Positions 1 through 5,193 of a stretch of DNA of 6,512 nt are shown here, in pieces; position 1 is the stretch's first letter, and each line of letters begins with the position of its first letter. The stretch lies in assembly GCA_003508605.1 (NCBI GenBank), contig DNUB01000267.1, forward strand, positions 1-6,512. The letters run 5' to 3'. The position numbers and the translations under genes are program-made. Source of the stretch: Oscillospiraceae bacterium. Its GTDB lineage: Bacteria > Bacillota > Clostridia > Oscillospirales > Ruminococcaceae. The notes below the pieces were generated by a model. The model was not told the origin of the DNA. It did no database searches and was given only the letters and a program-made list of their open reading frames with translations.

Positions 1-24
1 GGGGACATCAGATTTTGATTATAT
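1..24 (-). repeat. Edge of a dispersed intergenic repeat, left-hand copy
   Basis: GGGGACATCAGATTTTGAT at 1-19 matches 4846-4864 at 18 of 19 bases in the same orientation. It lies about 35 bases after the last gene of the cluster and continues out of the window. The rest of 1-54 is AT-rich with no clear GC hairpin. Confidence 0.45.
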
Positions 25-54
25 ATTTTAAATTAGCATAGTCAAAAATTTTTA

Positions 55-1071
55 CTATGAAAGACTCTTTCCGCAAAATGTGCAGAATTTGTCTCCTTCC
101 TTGTTGCTTACCCCGCAGTGCTTACAGCGGACAACATTTTCTTTTTTTATTTCATAAGCCGCAGGCGGAATAACGGGAACAGGAACGGCAGGTCTTTCAG
201 GAGCGGAAGGCATTGCTTCGGGCGGATTTGCCGCAGCATCTCCTTTTTCGGGTACGGCTGCCGACGGCACAGGCTTTGCTTCCGAAAGGGGCTTTACCTC
301 GGGCATATTGCTTACATGCTGCTTAGGTTCTGCTTTTCCCGTATTTGCGTTTTCCTTAAACGGCGGTCCGCTGTAATCTGCGGTATTGCTTTGAGTCTGT
401 GCAGGGGGCTTTTGCCGAATGTTTTGACTGTTGTTATAGGCATTGCCGCCTGTTTGCGGCGGACGGTAACTGCCGTTTCCGTAATTGTAATTGTTATAGT
501 TTGGAGGCGGAGCTTCAAAGGGAGTTTGATCTCTTGTAGATGAACGCAGCTGTCCGGGGTCGTTGGCGTACACATTGGGCTGATAGCTGCCCCGATCGTT
601 TGAACCGCTTGTATTATAGCTGTCGGAGAAGCCGTTATTCGAAGGGGGGGAATTTGCATTCCTGTAATTTGTACCGTTCATATTGTTTGTTGGTATGGCG
701 TTTGACAGCGGCATTGGTCCTAATGCCGCATAGACCTTTTCTGCTTTGCTGAACTTTATTATAGCCGCAACACCCAATATAAATGCGGCAACGGTAAAGA
801 ATCCCGATAATATGAAAAAACTTATGAGCGAGACGATTACATCATACATTTCCGATTCGCTTGACAAAATTGCTATATAGAAGATAATCAACATTCCCAA
901 AACTAACTTTATACAGGTCAGAGTAAAAAAGACCCTTGCTGTTCTGCTCCTGTTTTTTGCCATTACATATACTTTCGGATCCTTGGTTTTTAAAAACGTG
1001 TTTGCGCTTGAAATGCACTGAATGGAAAATACTACAGTTAACAATGTTAAAATAAAATCAACAACAGGCAT
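55..1071 (-). CDS. Membrane protein with Asn/Pro-rich linker and C-terminal zinc ribbon (338 aa)
   Basis: Fourth and last member of the cluster; not recognised by name. Hydrophobic helices lie at about 4-24, 47-70 and 77-105. A basic loop (28-46) lies between the first two and a short acidic outer loop follows the second. The juxtamembrane KVYAALGPMP (112-121) loosely resembles the Tyr/Pro motif of two other members. Residues about 127-230 are rich in Asn, Tyr, Ser, Gly and Pro, and 260-305 in Pro, Ala and Val. This long linker is probably disordered. One ribbon, Cys316/319/330/333, ends the protein. The composition differs sharply from the charged linkers of its neighbours. The ribosome site is weak (GGA, 8 bases before the ATG), and the gene starts 25 bases after the previous stop. 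Function is unknown; the ribbon and membrane part suggest a tethered binding module. Confidence 0.87.
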   Translation of the reverse strand: MPVVDFILTLLTVVFSIQCISSANTFLKTKDPKVYVMAKNRSRTARVFFTLTCIKLVLGMLIIFYIAILSSESEMYDVIVSLISFFILSGFFTVAAFILGVAAIIKFSKAEKVYAALGPMPLSNAIPTNNMNGTNYRNANSPPSNNGFSDSYNTSGSNDRGSYQPNVYANDPGQLRSSTRDQTPFEAPPPNYNNYNYGNGSYRPPQTGGNAYNNSQNIRQKPPAQTQSNTADYSGPPFKENANTGKAEPKQHVSNMPEVKPLSEAKPVPSAAVPEKGDAAANPPEAMPSAPERPAVPVPVIPPAAYEIKKENVVRCKHCGVSNKEGDKFCTFCGKSLS

Positions 1072-1108
1072 TTTAATTTCCGTTCTTTCTTATTTTTTAA
1101 TTTCCGTT
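1071..1108 (-). repeat. 14-bp direct repeat at the gene junction
   Basis: AACGGAAATTAAAA occurs twice on the minus strand, at 1108-1095 and 1084-1071, 24 bases apart. The first copy includes the stop codon of the 397-residue gene; the second contains the ribosome site region and first base of the start codon of the 338-residue gene. Confidence 0.6.
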
Positions 1109-2290
1109 TCCCGTTAAAGTGCCGCAGTAAATACACCGCACACTGTTTTTGTCGTTCATTTCACCGCAGCAGCGGCAGCGTATCTGTCCCTCTTTTCCTC
1201 CGTAAAAAACGCTTTCGGCGGAAGCTCCCTTTGCGGAATCGACGGCTTGGGAATTTTCTTCCCCCGCTCCGCTTTCGTACGGAGCGGCTTCATCGCTGTT
1301 TTTACAAAAATCCGTGCCCTTAAGCTCGCTTACCGAAAAGCTGTTGTCCACAGGGGTCGGCGTTAATATGCCGTTTTCGGTCAGGGGCGTTACGGTTATG
1401 CTTTTATCCGGGCTTTCATTAAGCTTTGCGCCCGCTTCTGTGACTCCTGCACCGCCCTTTTCCGCTGTACTTTTAGAGGAAACGTACTTCCCGTCCTTAC
1501 CCTGAACAACTCCTGCATTCCGCAAAATCCACTGCACCGGATCTTCCCTTTCCGCCTTTTTCGTGCCGTTCAGTATTTTGTCTATTTCGCTCCGATATTT
1601 GTCCGGCTTTTCGGTATTTGTTTTATCAAGGGGCATACCGCAGTATGCGCAGATATTGTACTTCGGATTATTTACCTTGCCGCAGGAGCGGCAGACGGTA
1701 CGGACGGTGTGAGGGTCGTCATAAACGGGGTCGTCTATTGTGCCGAAAAGCTCCTCGTCGGATTTAGGGCTTCTTAAAGCGTCCGACGCTCCCGCATTTC
1801 CCACGATCATGCTTACGGCGTCCTTTTGCGCTCGGGTAAGCCCGAAGCTCTCAGCCATCACTATGGACGGGTCGCCTTTATTTTCCTTTGCCAAGGCGAT
1901 ATTGTGTTTTCTGTTTATATCGGAGAATTTTTTCAGACTGTACCATGAAAAAATATAGCCCGCTATTCCCAAAAACAGCCCCATAATTCTTAAATCGCCG
2001 AACTGAAAAGTATACACAATATTAACAAAATTCAGAAACAGCCAAAGGGTCATAAAGCTGTTGCCCCATTGGGCAAGCTTTTTTATGCTTTTTGCTTCCG
2101 CAAAGCTTTCTTCAAAGGGATCGTCATTATAGCCCCTGACTCTGCCAATCAGCATAAGGGCAAGGAAAACATTTCCGAGGGTGAGAATAATTCCGATAAT
2201 AAGGGACAGGGTATTACTGCCTGCGACCCATTCGGAGATCATATACAAAACATCGGTGAAATCGCCGTAATATCTTTTCAGCAGCTTCAT
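1097..2290 (-). CDS. Membrane protein with central and C-terminal zinc ribbons (397 aa)
   Basis: Third member of the cluster, not recognised by name. Hydrophobic helices lie at about 27-48, 78-97 and 101-119. A charged 28-residue loop (50-77) lies between the first two, and a basic stretch follows the third, consistent with a cytoplasmic tail. The linker has an acidic SDEELFG (177-183) just before the first ribbon, Cys200/203/214/217. A second linker of about 150 residues, rich in Ser, Thr, Ala and Glu and probably disordered, leads to the second ribbon, Cys372/375/386/389, at the end. The two ribbons are far apart here, unlike the close pair in the previous gene. A slightly longer frame starts at 2308 but would begin MGGGEK, which is the ribosome site itself being read; ATG 2290 is preferred. 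Function is unknown. The gap to the next gene is 25 bases, so the two are surely co-transcribed. Confidence 0.87.
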   Translation of the reverse strand: MKLLKRYYGDFTDVLYMISEWVAGSNTLSLIIGIILTLGNVFLALMLIGRVRGYNDDPFEESFAEAKSIKKLAQWGNSFMTLWLFLNFVNIVYTFQFGDLRIMGLFLGIAGYIFSWYSLKKFSDINRKHNIALAKENKGDPSIVMAESFGLTRAQKDAVSMIVGNAGASDALRSPKSDEELFGTIDDPVYDDPHTVRTVCRSCGKVNNPKYNICAYCGMPLDKTNTEKPDKYRSEIDKILNGTKKAEREDPVQWILRNAGVVQGKDGKYVSSKSTAEKGGAGVTEAGAKLNESPDKSITVTPLTENGILTPTPVDNSFSVSELKGTDFCKNSDEAAPYESGAGEENSQAVDSAKGASAESVFYGGKEGQIRCRCCGEMNDKNSVRCIYCGTLTGNGN

Positions 2291-2295
2291 TTTTT

Positions 2296-2306
2296 CTCCC
2301 CCTCCC
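2296..2306 (-). promoter_or_regulatory. Ribosome binding site deciding the start at 2290
   Basis: The minus-strand purine tract GGGAGGGGGAG ends 5 bases before ATG 2290. Using the upstream ATG at 2308 would place this tract inside the coding sequence, so 2290 is the likely start. Confidence 0.75.
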
Positions 2307-2360
2307 ATACATAATGCGTAAGTGTTCAGCCGCTTATCCGTGCGGTATCCCGCCGACAGG

Positions 2361-2551
2361 GCTTTTGCTTTTTACATATCGGCGTCAATATCTATACTGC
2401 AGAAAACACAGAAAAAATATTCCAATACGAGTTTTTGGCTTTTTATATTTCGCTGTCGATGTCTATACCGCAGAAAATACAGAAAAAATATTCCAATACG
2501 AGTTTTTGGCTTTTTATATTTCGCTGTCGATATCTATACCGCAAAAAATAC
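2361..2551 (-). repeat. 71-bp tandem repeat over the stop codon of the 452-aa gene
   Basis: Segments 2401-2471 and 2472-2542 are 69/71 identical. A third, diverged partial copy lies at 2361-2400 (31/40 against 2432-2471). Each unit, read on the minus strand, contains a half-ribbon CxFC-[GS]-IDID tail and a stop codon. Because 71 is not a multiple of 3, each unit is in a different frame. Only the copy at the right-hand end is part of the gene; the others lie past its stop and fill most of the 2291-2513 gap. Confidence 0.85.
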
Positions 2552-3872
2552 ACTCTTTTCTGCCTTTAGGATTTAATGTGCCGCAGAAGGGACAGGGCTT
2601 CAGCTCCCGAGGTTCGGTCTTACCCTTTATAAGCTGCCAGAAATCCTCCTCTTCCTCTTCAGGCTCCTCGCTTTTAAGCTGCGCACCGCAGAAAATGCAC
2701 TCTTCCCTGTCCTCAGGGTTCAGCGTGCCGCAGAAGGGGCAGGGCTCAAAGCTTTGCTTTTCGGTCTCCTCTTCCTTATCCGAGGCTTCCTTTCCCCCGT
2801 CTTTTTCGTCCTTAGTTTCCTTTACCCTGTAAAAGCTTTGATAATCAAAATCCAAGGGAATTTCGGAATCGTAGGGCATATTTTTGTTTTGGGTCTTTTC
2901 CTCCGCTTCTGCGGGTTTTTGCGTATCTGAACGTACGCTTTCCGGATTGCCCTGATTTTGCTTTTGGATTCTCTCGTATTCCTCACTCTTTTGATCGATA
3001 TTCTTTTTGCGTTTCGGTAAAAAGCTTATCATGGTATCTTCCGCTTCCTCTCTGCTGAAAAAACCGTCTTCCTCTGCGTCTATTTCAGCTTGTGTTTTAA
3101 ATGTATTTCTTCGTTTGCTCAAAAGCTCCGAGTCCACCACATAAAGGCTGTTGTTGCCTAAATTTTTTCCCAGGGGACTTGAACCGTCCTGATTTTTTAA
3201 GCTGTCTTCGGATATTGCCTCGCAGCGGGGCACCTCTATTTTTTCCAGATTATCCGTAGGAATTACTAAATTGTGCCGCTCCCTTCTTCTTCTCGAGATA
3301 AACGTATTATAAAAATCTCCTGCGGGAACGGAGGGGTACATATTGGTATATCTGTGCCTTGCCTTAAAATATTTGCTGTATGTGATTATTTCAAAAATCA
3401 CCGTGAAAATTGTAAAGGGCAGATGCCACAATACGGCAAACCGCCAGTTATAATTGCCGCCTCTTATAAATGTGTCAAAGAGCCAGTAGGGAAAAAAGGA
3501 CATTTTTGCAGCCCCCGCAGGTTCGCTTGCCCATGCGGTGTAAAATGTGGGTATATCGATAAATATAAGCAATACCCAAAACACGCATATAACGGTTATA
3601 ACCTCGGAGTAATTAAGGAGCTTAAAGGTGTTTTTAAAGCTGCCGTCCACCGATTTATCCATAAACTTCCTTGATTCATACAGCAGATTTATATGAATTA
3701 CAAGCAGCGTCAGGTAAAGGGAAAGAGGGATAAGCTGCAAAAAAGGCAGCAAAACGCCTATTACCTCAGCCGTAGAAATATCAATTGTAACGGAAAGCTT
3801 ACATACCATATACAAAAGCGCAGTACTCAATCCGCCGCCGAATACCAAAAGAAATTCTTTATCGGAAAACAT
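2514..3872 (-). CDS. Membrane protein with two tandem C-terminal zinc ribbons (452 aa)
   Basis: Second member of the membrane/zinc-ribbon cluster; not recognised as a named family. Hydrophobic helices lie at about 6-26, 35-62, 90-112 and 147-168. A basic loop (68-88) and a basic stretch after the last helix suggest both ends are cytoplasmic. The juxtamembrane motif YTNMYPSVPA (175-184) parallels the previous gene. A long, highly charged linker (about 190-375) follows. Two ribbons close the protein: Cys378/381/392/395 and Cys427/430/441/444, with 17 of 20 identical residues between them, separated by an acidic stretch with FWQLIKG (411-417). The second ribbon is followed by a short IDIDSEI tail. 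AAAGGAG lies 7 bases before the ATG. The gene end is unusual: its last half-ribbon, tail and stop codon are repeated beyond the stop. Two ribbons may bind zinc and a partner protein or RNA, but function is unknown. Confidence 0.88.
   Translation of the reverse strand: MFSDKEFLLVFGGGLSTALLYMVCKLSVTIDISTAEVIGVLLPFLQLIPLSLYLTLLVIHINLLYESRKFMDKSVDGSFKNTFKLLNYSEVITVICVFWVLLIFIDIPTFYTAWASEPAGAAKMSFFPYWLFDTFIRGGNYNWRFAVLWHLPFTIFTVIFEIITYSKYFKARHRYTNMYPSVPAGDFYNTFISRRRRERHNLVIPTDNLEKIEVPRCEAISEDSLKNQDGSSPLGKNLGNNSLYVVDSELLSKRRNTFKTQAEIDAEEDGFFSREEAEDTMISFLPKRKKNIDQKSEEYERIQKQNQGNPESVRSDTQKPAEAEEKTQNKNMPYDSEIPLDFDYQSFYRVKETKDEKDGGKEASDKEEETEKQSFEPCPFCGTLNPEDREECIFCGAQLKSEEPEEEEEDFWQLIKGKTEPRELKPCPFCGTLNPKGRKECIFCGIDIDSEI
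2538..2744 (-). repeat. In-frame 147-bp-spaced duplication of the zinc ribbon
   Basis: Two 60-bp ribbon-coding segments, 2685-2744 and 2538-2597, lie exactly 147 bp (49 codons) apart. By eye 48 of 60 bases match, and all 12 differences are transitions. They encode the two ribbons of the 452-residue protein. Confidence 0.85.
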
Positions 3873-3927
3873 ACTTTATCTCCTTTGCGTATACCCGCCG
3901 ATATTTTCTCCGTGCATTTTTCCATAT

Positions 3928-4767
3928 CTATGACTGCCGCTTTTCCTTTAGCTTTGCACCGCAAAAATCGCATTCCGTATTGCCCTCGAAGTTAAGATAG
4001 CCGCATTCGGGGCATAAATTCAATCCGTCGCCGTCTCCCGCCTTCTTGTTCTCGGCGGGAACGACAGCCTCCTTTGCTTTTGCGTCCTCGCCCTCCAAAA
4101 ACCGCATAAGCTCCTTGTCGGGTGCTTTTCTTATATCCGAGCTGCCGCTGAGGGCGTTCTTTGAACTTTTTTTAAAATCCCCTCCCCCATTCGTTGCCCT
4201 TAAGTCTGTTTTGTCTGTCTGAGGGGACATATCGCCGTTTCCTCCGAACAGCCTATCCCATTCCTCGTCAGAGGCGACGGCGGCAGCGGACAAATCCGTA
4301 TCGGGCTTTGGGACGGACGCCCTTGCCGCATTTTCTTTATATGTATTGGCAGTAGGCACGGGGGGATAAAGATTTCTGTAAAGCTTAGCCGCACTGCTGT
4401 TTTTGCCGAAAGCCAAAATCCCCAAAATAATATTTAATATAAAAAATCCCAACTGTATCAGGGCAGCGTTTGCGCCGTCTCCGAAAATAAAGCTAAAGAA
4501 AACCGCCGCATTCATTATAGCGGCAATATTATTATAATATCCGACAAACAGCAGTATTACTGCGGGAACGGAAACCAATATCCCGACGGTAAACAGTATT
4601 TTTACCTTTTTCGCATAATCCTCCACATTCTCGTATATTTCCTTTTGTGAATTTCGGAAAAAGCCTGCAGCCTTAACGATCAGAATGATCAAAAGAGCGG
4701 GAAGAGCAACGTCCATAATTCCCGCCGCAATTACCGCAGCCCATATCAATGCTTCAAACAGATCCAT
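3928..4767 (-). CDS. Membrane protein with C-terminal zinc ribbon (279 aa)
   Basis: First of four similarly built genes; the family name is not recognised. Hydrophobic segments lie at about 7-33, 57-77, 82-97 and 103-121, with a charged loop at 34-56. The juxtamembrane motif YRNLYPPVPT (130-139) resembles one in the next gene. A polar, probably disordered linker (about 140-248) includes SDEEWDRLFG (166-175). The C-terminus is a zinc ribbon, Cys252-x2-Cys255 and Cys266-x2-Cys269, each pair followed by Gly. The ribbon should be cytoplasmic, but the number of helices and topology are not certain. The open frame extends back to an ATG at 4950, but that part runs through hairpins and a repeat. The start at 4767 is chosen because AAGGAAGG lies 4 bases before it. 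A 55-base gap separates it from the next gene, so co-transcription is likely. Function is unknown; a membrane scaffold or sensor is possible. Confidence 0.85.
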   Translation of the reverse strand: MDLFEALIWAAVIAAGIMDVALPALLIILIVKAAGFFRNSQKEIYENVEDYAKKVKILFTVGILVSVPAVILLFVGYYNNIAAIMNAAVFFSFIFGDGANAALIQLGFFILNIILGILAFGKNSSAAKLYRNLYPPVPTANTYKENAARASVPKPDTDLSAAAVASDEEWDRLFGGNGDMSPQTDKTDLRATNGGGDFKKSSKNALSGSSDIRKAPDKELMRFLEGEDAKAKEAVVPAENKKAGDGDGLNLCPECGYLNFEGNTECDFCGAKLKEKRQS

Positions 4768-4870
4768 AAAGCCTTCCTTTTTAATGAGGGGCAGCGCCCC
4801 GAATTTATGAAAAATCCGTATCGCAAGCCCCTCGGGGTTTTGGCGGGGGACATCGGATTTTGATAATAGC
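4768..4870 (-). repeat. Probable dispersed intergenic repeat, right-hand copy
   Basis: This stretch holds GGGGACATCGGATTTTGAT (4846-4864), which matches positions 1-19 of the window at 18 of 19 bases in the same orientation. It is rich in inverted repeats: AAAATCCG with CGGATTTT, CCCCGAGGGG, and GGGGC-GCT-GCCCC just before the ribosome site of the next gene. It fills the space up to that ribosome site. The open frame across it would give a 61-residue N-terminal extension of the next gene with no membrane or domain character, which fits non-coding repeat DNA better than protein. Outer boundaries are uncertain because the left copy is cut by the window edge. Confidence 0.5.
4772..4779 (-). promoter_or_regulatory. 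Ribosome binding site deciding the start at 4767
   Basis: AAGGAAGG on the minus strand ends 4 bases before the ATG at 4767. It argues against the longer frame from 4950, which would be 61 residues longer and would place repeat DNA inside the protein. Confidence 0.8.
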
Positions 4871-4887
4871 TTTTGAACAGGCACTGC

Positions 4888-4900
4888 GAAAACCGTTTTC
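4888..4900. promoter_or_regulatory. 13-bp palindrome, possible operator
   Basis: GAAAAC-C-GTTTTC is a perfect inverted repeat around one central base. On the minus strand it reads TGAAAACGGTTTTC, which resembles catabolite-control (cre) and LacI-family operators but departs from the cre consensus at its 3' end. It overlaps a weak promoter candidate for the downstream gene: TTTTCG (4892-4887) and TATTAT (4868-4863), 18 bases apart. Regulation is an inference only. Confidence 0.25.
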
Positions 4901-4920
4901 ATCAGCCGCCCATTCAAAAG

Positions 4921-4947
4921 CCAAGGGGCAAATAAGCCGCCCCTCGG
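4921..4947 (-). terminator. GC-rich hairpin after the GH27/CxxC pair
   Basis: On the minus strand CCGAGGGGC and GCCCCTTGG can form a 9-bp stem with one G-T pair and a 9-base loop, followed by only CTTTTG. It lies about 50 bases after the stop codon of the 64-residue gene and is the best terminator candidate for that unit. The T-tract is short on this strand and better on the plus strand (ATTTTT at 4949-4954), so it may act in both directions or be part of a repeat. Confidence 0.45.
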
Positions 4948-4955
4948 CATTTTTA

Positions 4956-4982
4956 CGCCCTGAACTTTGTTAAGGCGTTTTT
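4956..4982 (+). terminator. Terminator-like hairpin on the plus strand
   Basis: CGCCCTGAAC and GTTAAGGCG pair imperfectly, with one bulge, one mismatch and a three-base loop, and are followed directly by TTTTT. This is terminator-like only on the plus strand, where no gene is visible to its left. It could block antisense transcription or be part of a repeated element. Confidence 0.35.
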
Positions 4983-4995
4983 AAATCGGAAATAA

Positions 4996-5190
4996 TCAAA
5001 CAAAAAGGGTACAGTGACCGCTTTCACGGTAATACCTTATCCTGTCCTCGATTTCGCTTCGGTCGCACTTAAAGTATTCCGCTAAACAGTCTATACAGAG
5101 AAATTCCTTTGCGCCCCGATTTACGAGCTTTCTGTATATAGCCAGCTCGTCGCCGCTCAGATCCTTTTTGCCGCAGTTTTTACAGTCCAT
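4996..5190 (-). CDS. Small CxxC...CxxC putative zinc-binding protein
   Basis: This 64-residue protein is not recognised by name. Cys3-x2-Cys6 at the N-terminus and Cys32-x2-Cys35 in the middle make a plausible four-cysteine zinc site. Cys42 and Cys60 are extra. Between the pairs is a helical segment (about 14-25), and after the second pair an amphipathic, charged helix (about 42-56), followed by a short CTLF tail. There is no signal or membrane segment, so it should be cytoplasmic. Its ATG lies only 3 bases after the GH27 stop codon, and its weak purine-rich ribosome site (GAGATAGAG) lies within the end of GH27, which suggests translational coupling. Its 25-residue gap between cysteine pairs differs from the 10-residue gap of the ribbons in the four downstream genes, so it is probably not of the same family. 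It could be a small regulator or a protein-binding adaptor, but nothing in the sequence decides this. Confidence 0.75.
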   Translation of the reverse strand: MDCKNCGKKDLSGDELAIYRKLVNRGAKEFLCIDCLAEYFKCDRSEIEDRIRYYRESGHCTLFV

Positions 5191-5193
5191 ACT

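Noticed and set aside
2327..2342. CCGC/GCGG hairpin as a terminator of the 452-aa gene
   Set aside because: The stem is only 4 bp and no T-tract follows, so it does not support a terminator call.
2361..2551. CRISPR-like array
   Set aside because: The 71-bp units are directly adjacent with no unique spacers, and they copy coding sequence from the neighbouring gene end.
2314..2832. Plus-strand open frame of 172 codons with repeated peptides
   Set aside because: It is antisense to the ribbon-coding end and the 71-bp repeat; the apparent peptide repeats come from the DNA repeat read in shifting frames, and there is no good ribosome site or domain.
4768..4950. N-terminal 61-residue extension of the 279-aa protein
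   Set aside because: The stretch contains hairpins and a repeat also seen at the window edge, and a strong ribosome site lies just before ATG 4767.
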